Source: Rostratula benghalensis (lineage: Eukaryota; Chordata; Aves; Charadriiformes; Rostratulidae). Taken from it: a stretch of DNA of 64,000 nucleotides. Both the position numbers and the translations under genes were made by a program. The notes under the pieces are model-generated. The model saw only the letters and a list, made by a program, of their open reading frames with translations. It was not told where the DNA came from and did no database searches. Positions 41,601-53,600 of the stretch are shown here, one piece after another. The stretch covers positions 8,261,972-8,325,971 of the forward strand of contig VXAI01000013.1 in NCBI GenBank assembly GCA_013399305.1, given 5' to 3'. The stretch's first letter is position 1; each line of letters opens with the position of its first letter.

Positions 41601-44600
41601 GTACAGTCACCTGTTTGGCACTTCATGCACTCCAGTTACTCTGTGGATTGGGCTGAACATCCTGGAAAGGTTTTCTCTACAATTCACATCACTACAAGCC
41701 CAGCCACAAATGGCCTTGGTATTCAGCTGGTTGTGTGCGTGTATACATATATAAATTATTTTTTTTAAGGGTCTAAGGCATATTGATCAGATTCCTACAC
41801 TTGTTTTTGAGAAGCAATTTTAAAATATACATAGAAAGACATCAGAAGAGGAGGAAGAACAGCTGGAACAGCACAAACACAGAAATTATGATAGGGCAAG
41901 TGTAAATGCATACACATATAAAGCTTTTTGACGCTTTCTACTTTAGACCTCATACTCTAAATGAGTCAATTGGAAAGTTTAGTAATTGTGTGAACCCAGA
42001 TCTGGGCAAGACAGTTTACATACCATTTGCAACATCCCCAGCCTAGGTGGTTAAAAGGTGAATGAGGAGATTTGCTTCTTTACAAGATAAAAATGTAAAT
42101 ATGCTGAATATCTATTTTTCTGTTATTCAGCTTTTAATAATGAAAATATATATATTATTTTAAACAGAGACATTATTGGTATATCTCTATTAATAGTGGA
42201 GACCTTATTGTGGTTTTTTTTGTTGTTTTTAAATAATGTATAGAAGAACTGCAACCCATTCCTACAACGAAAATTAATTTTTCAAGAGACTATTTTGCAC
42301 AGCTACAGGAATACATGCTTTCAGATTCAGTCTGAAAGAGAACATACAAGAAAATTTGGAGAACAAGTATGCAGCACTAATGGACAGAAAGAAGTGTACA
42401 CAAGGATGGCAATTCTTCTGCAAGGTATTTAAAAGCTCTTCTGCATTGGCTTATTTTTGACTGTTGAATAAACGGAATTGAGATAATGCTGTGATATATA
42501 GCTGAGACTAAGTCATAGTGGAGAAATCAAACCCCTTCCTCCCTCCCCCTCTCTCCCCCCCAAATTAGTTAAAGATACCTAAATCTTGTTTATCTAGCCC
42601 AAGGTAAACTCAGTACCTAACAACAGTGTAACTGAATATTTGAACTGCTTATCTATTAAACAATTCTAAACTTTTTCCTAAATCACTGTGCACAGTGATG
42701 AGATGCACCTGGGATAAACACTAGGAGGTATACTCACGTGCCTTAGTAAAGAGAACATTGGAACTGATAAATAGGCATAAGGTCAAAAATAAAGCACCTT
42801 TAGATGGAATAGTTCAAGAGGGCAAAGTGTCTCCTGCCCTTGACTCAAGGTAGTCCAAGTCAGCTGGCCACCAGGGTACAATGCAAGGTGTGTATTTCTG
42901 TAGATATTTCTCAATAAGGCAAGTGAGGAATTTATGTGAACCTGAAGTAACCCAGCAGCATTCACAAGATGACAGCAAGTTCATCAAGCCATGATAAAAT
43001 AACTTTTTGGTATCTTAGACTCCCCACAAGAAGATAACGGCAAAAATAACTGAATAATTGATTTTAGACAGTAGCTAAAGGTAACCAAATGGTACAGCAT
43101 ATGACTGATTAAGGTAAGTGGGCATGTTCAAAGCTAAAGCTTAAGTGTTAATTTTATATTCCATTTGAATTACACCAGAAGTAATATACTGTGCCAGATT
43201 GAGCAGACACCTAAAACGCACCACAGGCAGCACACAGCACCCTCTAATAACACTGAAAGCCATGTTCTGCAACCATGTTAACAAACAACCTTTTATCTCC
43301 ATCTGAAACTCATATATTCATTTTCTGTAAGTAACCTAAAGACATATATTTGAATCACAAAAAATTATTTAATAGCAACACTTCTGAAAATCAAGTTATA
43401 GGATCTTTTGCCACTCTGAAGTGAAGGTCTACCTTTACTGAACTAAGGCAGAGATCAGATACCAAAGGAAAAAAAAAAGGGATCTGAATAGGAGAAGAAA
43501 GCTACTCAAAACCAGCTGTGATACAGCCTGGCTTGTCGGACATGGGAGAGAAGTGTTATGTTATTATTTTTTAGTTTCACTTAATTGTAAACACAATTTG
43601 TCAGGTAATTTTGGTGCTCTTCCAAGAAAAAGGAAAAAAAAACCAACCACCTCCTATAATTAAACTAAACCCTTCAAGAGGAGAAATGTGCAGTAATTAG
43701 TCTGTAAGACTACTCAAGTTTCTTGATTATTATTCTGTAAAAGCTACCCTGTTATACTGTATCTCCAAACTAACATGTTTTTGCAACAAGGATGAAAAGG
43801 TCACCTGGGAAGTTACTTGCTGCAATGCACTAAATACAGTCAAAAGCCACAGTTCGGTTCTGTCCAGACACCACATTTTCAAGTTCCCCATCTTTCTTTC
43901 CCTCCCCAGATTTTCACCATTCCAAGTTAACCAACAAGTTAGTTGGGTAAAAACAATTAAAGAGTGCACTCAGATAATAAACATACCTTCTTGATTTATT
44001 TTTCTTTCTTATACTTACATACTGAGATGGCTTCTGATCTGGGGACTTGTCCTCCATCGCTCCTACAGTGGCTGAGGCGCCTCTGTCACCATTCTTCACT
44101 TTACTCTTTTCATCAGCTCTTGTTTCCGCTTCACCAGGGACCTTGACATCTCCTACGCCAAGTGCCTCATTTTTGTACTTCTTCACAAATTGTTCCATCT
44201 GCTTAACTTCACTGGGGGAGAGCTCGTGGCATTTTGAAGGATCCTGATCATGAGCAGGCAGCTGCTTCGCCAACTGCTTCTTCCTGTACTGAGCGCCTTC
44301 CGAGCCAGCAACAGGCTGCTTCTCCTTCGGTAGCATCTGCATATACTGCCTTGCCTGAACCAGGAGGAATTAGATATCAGATGCCACTTCAACTATAGAC
44401 CCATCCTTTTAAGCAAACACACAACTATAATTGTCTCTACTGTTGTTAGCGACAGTCAAATTTGTCAAAAACAAGGTTCTTTCCATAAACATTAAGCTCC
44501 CAAAATACAGTAGATGGAGATAAAAATATAGCAGATATGTTAATTGGCTTCTTCCCAGAGTAAGAGACAGGCTTCCTTTTAAGCCTTTTACAGAACACCA

Positions 44601-47600
44601 TTATTACTTCTCAGAGTAAACAATAATTAACATTTGCACAGCACCTTGTCTCTTCAAAGCTATATAAAACTACTGATTATCAGTGTAGCTTTAAAAAGTA
44701 GAAGCTGAAATAGCTTGCCTGGGGTACACAGCCCACTGCAGAAATAATTCTAGCTAAATAAAGGAAAAAAAACTGTTGTTTTTTGAAATAGCAAGAAAAA
44801 GCCTGAAAATCAAAGTGGTAACTGAATGTTTAGTAACAGTTGATTTAGATGCACAAGGTTTGATTAATTCACTGAAGGAGGATATTTTGAGAGGTAGGTC
44901 GGAGAAAGTGACTCCGGCACAGATCACACAACAGTGCAGTACAGCAATCAGAAGTGTGAAAAGTGAAATAAAAACCCTCAGAAGGCTATCTGCCATCTCA
45001 TCTACTCCATCTGAAAACCTACTGGAAGGGAGCTACTCTTTTAGAGGTCAACGCTGACCTTGTTCTTACCATATACAGTAAAAGCTATGTGCAACTTTAA
45101 ACAATGACATAAGTTGTTGTGGGCTTGTTCTGGGGTTGTTTTGTTTTAAGCCCACACTCCATGCAAATTTTTCAAGTATACTAAAAAAAGGCAGGTTAGA
45201 GAAATTGGACTCCAGGGACTTAACAGATAATGCTTAATCTGATCTATTAAAAGCCACCTGATCCTCCTAGTTCTCAAGGAGTTCCATAGACAAGCATCTG
45301 AATCTGCAAGATGACACAGGCAAGACTCATTAAACAGGCTCCATATTTTCAGTTTTGAAGAGGAAGAAAAGAGGAGGTACACATGAATGACTACAAGAAA
45401 CAAATTTAATCTATCCTTCCAGTAAGTTCTCCTTCTCTGTCTCCCATCAACTCCTGCCTTTAACGTGACAAAAACCATGGGTTGGACTTACAAGTGTCTG
45501 ATTCTGAACAGGAGGAGCCCACTCGTAAGTCACAGTATTGATGGAGATGTTCTTCTTGGCTGGCACTGGGTTAGTCAGTATCATTACATTGCGCTTATAC
45601 ATGGGAATGCCGTCATTCTTCAGCTTTGCGATAAGGGTTGTGTATTTGGTATCTTCAAAGAGTTTCCCCACTTTCCGATCTTCTTCATTGCTTGAGAGGA
45701 TATCATGCTCCTCCTGGCCACATTTGCAGTTGCGGCATATTTTTCTGAAATTTAATAGCAGCTGAAATTTAAAAATTCTGAAAAATGCCTGAAATTTAAT
45801 TTAACAGCAACAAAGCTACAGTCTCAACTGAAAACTACACCTCACACCGCCTGCATGCCTGGTAACAACATCACTGGGGACCCAAACCCTTGCTTTAAGT
45901 GCTTTGATTAGGGAATATATAAGAGATTCTGCAATATGTCAAACACCTCTTGAGGATATTCTTTATTTCTCCTTTTTACTATTTACAGAGTTATGATTAG
46001 ATAGGTATCAGTCAACTGATGCAACAACATTAATGCATTTTCAATCTGATGCTCTATCATTCCTTCAGTTACATCTCAATACTGATCACACACATACATG
46101 TCCATTATCACCCACGTGCCAAATTTATTATGGGTATCAACCCATGAGTTAACTTAAATGCATCAACATGGACCCCCCAGAAGTCATTTACTTGGGCTTT
46201 TAGTTTTTTGGGTTTCTTTATACACTCAAAATTACACACACTACACTATTTTCTTCATATCACACATCCAATGAAATGCATATTTGGTTATCACTGGGTT
46301 GCTATCAAGTGGAAACAAATATTTCCTAGAAAGGAAAAAAAAAATGCATACAGCTATATATGCAGTGTAATTGCAGAGTTCTGTTCAAAGTTCAGCATTT
46401 AAAAGAGAAGATGAAAGACACGGGAAAGGCTTATATGGACAAAGCCTTTCAAAGAGCTCTGAACCAAGTCAGAGGTTCTCTGGCACATGCTGTACAAAGT
46501 ATTTTTTTTATAGATAACATCCTTAAAAGGTAGAAGGCTTTACTTAGAAAGAACTGGCATTCTTTCATATACAACACATTTGAACTCTTTTGATTAAGAA
46601 GTATTAGATGGCAGTTTCTTACTTTAAGCATAATTAAACAATTCACATATATTAAACAGAACTTTGGATTAGACAAGCTGGTTTGTTATTTATTAATGGC
46701 TTCCCCAGAGCTTCAGTTCAAAGCAGCCAACCACAAACTATGGAAATTAGCAAAGCTGGATATTAACTAGAAGCTCTCATTATAGACTAAGAAAACAGAT
46801 CAAGCTTCTGAACCTCTTCTGATTTACTCTGGAAGAAGGAGTAATATTTTACCCTATTATTTATTTTTCATGTAGCAAATGGCATAAAACGACAACCTAT
46901 ACAATGCCTCTTAACCCTGCTTGCCAAACCCTATCAAATTCTAGCATTTTCCTGCATCTTGCTGCCTAAAGTCTTGAAGGCAAGATAAGAACCTTATCTT
47001 AAGGCACCTGACAGGTACATGACAAGAACATGCCACGATTACAGCAGGCCCATTAGGTGATGGCACAGGAAGGATGAAGGAGGCCCTGCACGTAACTGGT
47101 CCTGTGAAGTGATGCACAGCCAAGCCCAAGCATATGCTGTACACACGTACACCAGTTCATAATGTACTAGCTTTTTTGGGTGTGATGGATGTGAATATAG
47201 ATGACCATAATTTACGGTTGCTTTATCTTAAATGAAGCCTGCTCCAAATAAAAATAGCCAAGTAGAACAGAGACTGCTTTGCAACACAGAAAAACCTGAA
47301 CAGATCAATAATTGAAGTGTAGGCTCTCTGACAGCTTGCATGACTTCCAACCCATCCACAAGAGGGAAGATGCACAGAATTTCAAAGCTGATACTTACCT
47401 GGATACCCAGTAAACACTAAGCACTTTGCAGTCTCTCAGCTGACTAAAACATTCAAGCATGAATTAGCATTGCTCATTTAGCCCATATACTGTACTATGC
47501 ATCACAAGCACTTGCAACATAAAACTTTGTGAGATCTTCAGCATCAGTCTATGAGTCCTTTTCCTAGCTAGGTAGTATAAATTGTTTTATTAGTATATTA

Positions 47601-50600
47601 AAATATTAATATATGATTTTTGTTCATCTTTAGAGGTGTGCACATGATTATACCTTATTACCAACTCTCAATCACATGTTCTTTGAGATCTAATACTAGG
47701 TTACAGAATTGGACCTTTTTCTATGTTTAGTTCATTACCAGATCATGACCGTCATGTAGCTACACACCTCACAGCACACATGCTACTTGAATTCAAACAC
47801 TCCACTTGAACAACAGCTTACCAGATATTTCCTTTACTTTTTCAACTTAAGTCTTCAAGAATAGTAAGCCCCAGGGTTTTAGTCTTGCCTCTTGACAGGA
47901 TGTGATCCAATAAAATTGGTGAATAAACAGACTTTCTCAGGTAACCTGCACAAACTCTTGCTATCCAAAACTGCTCCACTTGCAAAACACAACTCATTAA
48001 GAATAATTCATATTGTCATAGTGCCTGTGGGGTGACAACTGCAGCGTGACAGTTTGTGTAGCTCTTCCCACTCCGTACAGCATCCAACTGCAGTCAGGCA
48101 GCATCGACAGCCTGCAGAGCCCAGAGCCAGCCCCAACAAGCTGTGGAGGAGTTCTTCCCCTGGAACTTTCACACTCACTGGAAAAACCACAAGGGCACCT
48201 TTATTTTTGCTCAAGCTATGTCACGAAATTGCATATTTGTTTTCTAGTAGTATTCTCTCAGAATGCAGAACAGTTTTGAGATCTTGTTTCCAACCAGAAG
48301 AAAACTCTGACTCAATTGCTTTTATCATCCCCAGTCCCACCCTGAAGGCTTAACACATTTCATTTCAGTATCCCCAAGAGATTTTGACTGTTGTCCTGAT
48401 AAACAGATGAACAGAAACTCACAAATAAGTGAAAGCATACAACTCATTCTCAGGTCTTTCTCAGCTCCCACTGGGAAAACCAACATAGTACTATTGGGCT
48501 TTATACTTGGATTGGAGAAAAAAAAAAAAAAAAAAAAAAAGAGATACTCACTAATCTCCCCCCAGCCCGGATTTGCTTAAATTAAGAATTTGACTGTGTA
48601 CAGTTCAGTCTAATGTTATTTCCCTGTTGTCTCAAGATTAAGTGAATTAATTTGCTTCCATGGAGTTTGCAAGAAGCCCCCGTTACAGGGGCTACGTTAC
48701 AAAATTTCAGGAGCAGTGGCCCTGGCATCAGACCCTGTGGGTAATTAAGTCTCCAAATGCAGCAGAAAACAATCCAGAAAGAATGTGAAGAATGCTGAGT
48801 CACAACTGATGTCAGCATCTCCCTGGGAGTGGAAGGAAAGCCCCGGAGGCTGTTGCCATCTCTCCTGCTCTCCAAGGCTCCCCTGGATCCCAGCCAGACG
48901 AAGATGTCTGTTCACTGCTAACAACCAGAAAAAGGTTTCCAGTCCTGGTTTATAATCCCTTTTCTTGATTATTTTCCAATTCTAAAAGATATCCAGTTGA
49001 CATTTACACACATAACTCTTCCTGCAGAGTACTGTTGACCTTCTGTTACCTACAGCTGTACCTTCTCCCGCTAAGCTGTCACATCAGAGTCCTGTTCATT
49101 AGTCACTGTCCCTTCTGCAGAAGGGGTATGGCCAGTTACTTCTACTCCAAAGAGATCTGCTAATTTCTTTGACTATGATAGAACAACCCCATCCCACTAC
49201 CTCAAACTTACACTTCAGAAAGTCTTTCTGATAACTCATGCCTAACTTTTATTTATGGTGTTAAAGTAAACACCTTCCATGTGCCAAGAAAACCAGTTGC
49301 TATTATGTACACAGAGACATAAATGTAAGTTCATACATATCTGTGTGTTTATATGTATCTCCTTTGGCCCTACTGCCAAGACAGCCAGTGAGATTTTCTT
49401 GTTCTCTCCATCTGCACTATCAAAAAGATTTTCCCTTCACTTGAGGGCATTCAGATCCCTGCTGAAAGAGGGTTTTTTAAGGATTCTTGCTTACGTATTC
49501 ACAGCTCTCAGTACTTAAGCAGAGAAATATTCCTCCAGCCAAACCTCAGCTCAGAAGCTTTGCCATTGAAAACATGGAAGATAGGGAAGAAGCTTCAGTA
49601 TTTGTGGAATTCGAATGTACATATCACTGTAAAAGACCTATCTAGGAGATTGTGTCTTGCTTCCAGGTCTCAGGTGGGTAGAAAGAAGGTGGTAAACAGT
49701 TCCATCCTCCCTCCCAGACTGGTGAACTCCTGTGTCCTGGATGTCTACCGACAGCAAGTATGAAAGACTTTCAGTTCCTTCTCCAAAACCAAACGTCAAC
49801 CATCCTCCTGCTTTTCTGTTTGGGTGTACGGAGAGGAAAAATAATTCGGATCATAACCCTTCCTACACTGGCTTTACAGCGGCTCCTAGTGAGAGAAGGT
49901 GGCAACTGCAAACAGAGAAGCCCTCAACAACACCTGGCCACCTGGCAAGTCCTGACGCTGGTTTTCTCAGAGCAAAAAGATTAACCTCTTCCTGTGATTC
50001 CTTCTGTTAGTTTTTCTCGCTACTGATGTGGCTATAGGAATTGCCAGTGCTCTGTGCAATTGCCAGTGCTTCAGTACTTGCCCGACAGCTGTATTATCAG
50101 AAAATGTTAAAGCCAATTTAAACATCTCCCTGCTTTGTGTCTGTGTAGAGAAGCCACATGCTGAAAATGGTTGTTCCCAAGCTTAAGATTCTTCAGTCCA
50201 GAAACTTTTTAATATCTTGGCAAGCCATGCTGTAGACAATTACCACCTTCCAGTATATACACGACCAAAAGAAATTGGAATGTTCCCTCCTGCTTTTGGG
50301 AACTTCTGACTCCTGTCCCATACCTCCATCTAGTGGGAAACACATTCTCAAAGTGCAAGCATTTATCTGACTGGCCATCTCTTACAACCAGTCTGCCCAG
50401 CTAATTTTGCAAGGGCAGTTTTGCAGCCTGAAAGAAATCTAATACCTGCACCAAGACAACCCTCCTGATGCTACTTGGATGAAGTATGATTCTGAGGACA
50501 ATCTTAAAAGCAAATGCTTTTAAGCTAACACACTGAGATATAGCAGGTAATTGTTCACTGTTCAGCTACTGTTACAGACCATGGCCCTCATTGTACTCCT

Positions 50601-53600
50601 CTTGTGTTCAACTTGCAACACTGAGGCTTTCAGAACTTCAAACTTGAGGAACAAATTTTACTAAAGACACCATTTCTACACTATCTGAAATTAACAGTTC
50701 TGCACCTATGTAAGTATCCCACACCCTGTGCCAAGAATTATAGCACAAAGGGCTTAGACAGAACTTGCTCCCTCAGAAGAGGTTTTTTCCAGACACTCCC
50801 AGGATAGAGAACAGTGCAGTAATTCCACGTAAAAAGCTGCTACTACATAGGTGTACTTGGATTTTTATCATCCACTCTCCAATCTGAGTCCCCAAAGGCA
50901 AAATTGAAGCTCTTCAGCTCCACCCAGAAGAGGGCAGTGTCACCCTTACACAGACCACAGCAAAAACTGCTGCCTGCAAACACAACTGCTGCCTCACTCT
51001 ACTAGATCTGGCTCCTTTGGAGGTAACATCCTTCTATAACCCTGTATGGTGCTGCACTTTGGATTTGCAGCTAAAACAACGTTGATAGCACTTGCTATTG
51101 CTGAGCATTTCTGGCAGAGTGTCAAGGTTTCCTCTTTTTTGGACTCTGCCCTCGCCTCAGCAAATAAGCTGGGGGTGGAGCAAGAAGCTAGGACTGGGCA
51201 ACACGAACTGGCCAGAGGGTTACTTCAGATATACTGAGGATGACATTATATAGTATAAGATAGATAGTAAAGGATATAGAAGGCAGAGTGTCTGGCTTCC
51301 AAAGTGGACACTGCTTGGAGTCTGGCTGGGCATAGGTCTGCTGGTAGTTGGTGGTGAGTGGAAGCTTTTGCATCACTTGCTCCACTCCCCACCCACCTTC
51401 CTTCACCTACAGAACTGCCTTTATTTTGACCCATGACTTTTCTTACTTTTGTCCTTCCTTTTCCTTCCCCTATCCCATGGTGAGAGGATGGGGTGAGCAT
51501 CCATGTTCATGCTTGGTTGCTGGCTGGGGTCAACCCAACAGTTCTTCTTTCCTCCAATGCATAGCATTTTCTCTTAATACAATCCCTATTTCAATGCTAT
51601 CTTTTACAGATGAGTAATAGTGAAATTAGTAATTAAACTTGAACTGTTTTCAATTATTCATGTTATAAAAACAACATTCTGTCCTGCTTGTGTTACAATT
51701 TGCCTCTACAAATACAGTTTCAGATTTTAAGGCTAATGTGACTAAGTAGACAAGTACTGGGATCCATCCCTTTCTATCAGAAAAGTGGTGGACCCCCAAA
51801 ATCTGCTGCAAAGCATACTAATATATTTTTTCCTTTGAAAACTGTTTACACAAAACTGATTTCAGACTTCACATTCACACCCGTACTGTCCCCTGTAGCA
51901 GCTCTGCTGGAAAACCAGTTACTTTCTAACCCATTATTGAATTGCTTCCATGGCTAGTTTTCCAATTGTTTCAGATATACTTGCAACATTTGTCTGACAC
52001 CTAGATGATGCTTCTCAGACTACTTCCAGCCACCTTATTTGCCAGTTCTATCCTATTTAGATTTAATTTCCAAATTGTATCTTAACTAATAGCTACCGGG
52101 TTTATGTCTTTCTCTTACTTCTCTTTAATCTACTGCTATCTACAAGCTCTTGCTTTCCAGGAGAGACAGTGCTCTGACAAGCTATGTATTCAGGACCTGG
52201 CACAATGAGCCCTAACCACAGGAGGGCAGTGAAATACATTTTAAAAAACAAAACAAAAAACCCAATAAACCACAAAATAAAAACAGTGACACACAAAACC
52301 CTCTGAATATACATAGAGAAGACAACATGTTCTAACTTGGTATTTGTGCTATTACGTGACTAAATCACTTTAGGCATTTTATTTCTTTCTTTCCCAAATT
52401 TTTTACCTGTAAGAAAATAAGCTAGGATTTACAGTGTCTAACAGTGGGAAGTAAGAAAAAGACAACAAAGAGGAAGATTTGAGAAAAAAAGAAGTTAACT
52501 GGACTGAACTTTTTTTTCCACCTACTTGTGATTTCCCCATCTATCTCACTACAAAAAAAGAGATTTCTCAAGCAGGAAGTGACATAATTTCTCATCAAGT
52601 AATAAGCAAACAACACTATCTATCCTGGAATTTTTTTTATTCTGTTTTAATGAATTATCTACACATTAAGTGTGCTTTATTTTATGTTAGTATCTCTATA
52701 GTGTCTGAGTGCATCTTTTCATAAATGAACCATTTCTTTTCTGTTTAGATGATCATGTTTATTCATTACTGTATTAACACTTCTTGCTCCATAACATTAT
52801 TTACAAGTTCCTTCTACAGCTACATATTACAGATGCATAATCAAGAAGCTATAACCTATCAACTTATAGCAAGATTTTGCTGTGATTTGTTTGGTTATTT
52901 TCTAAACTGAGTCTCAGCTGCAGTCAAGGACTTGAGTAAAGCCATAAAATCTCCTATGCCTTATCTGCACCTGATGCCACTATGGCTGGGGTGTAAAGAC
53001 TACCATGAAAAAATCCCATAAAATAAAACCCTACTGCAGGTACAGTTATGATTGTAGCTAAATAGCATTGGCAAAATGTAACTGTTTTAATTCCTAGTGC
53101 TACTAACAATTATTTATTTTTATGTCCTTTCCAGGCTGTGTTCCCTTTGAGAGAGGGTTTTAAAAACAAAATATTTATTTAAATTAGAATCACTAAGCTA
53201 CATCTTAAAGTACAGGCAATATAATCAGTGAACTGGGCTAGCTAGCTAGATACATTGATACTGAATCAAGATGTGTATGTGTGTAAAACAGGAAAGGTCT
53301 TCATGGAATGCAAAGTTTCTGAAGCAGTCACAGCATAGACTATTTACTGCTAAAATCACCAGCTCTTACTGTTTTAGGAACAGCACATCATCCAAGGCCA
53401 AATACTATCAAACCTACTTGACTTAGGACAGCTCTTCCCCGCCTTCAAGTCATTTGTACACAAAAAATTTCAATTTTTTCAACATATATAATTTTACCTA
53501 AAATCTCAGATCAAAGCTTATGTATTTGATCAGAAGCCAAGAAAGAATTTTATTACTAAGATAAAGCACACTTCTTCCCTGTCATCTCTCTTACTGTAGG

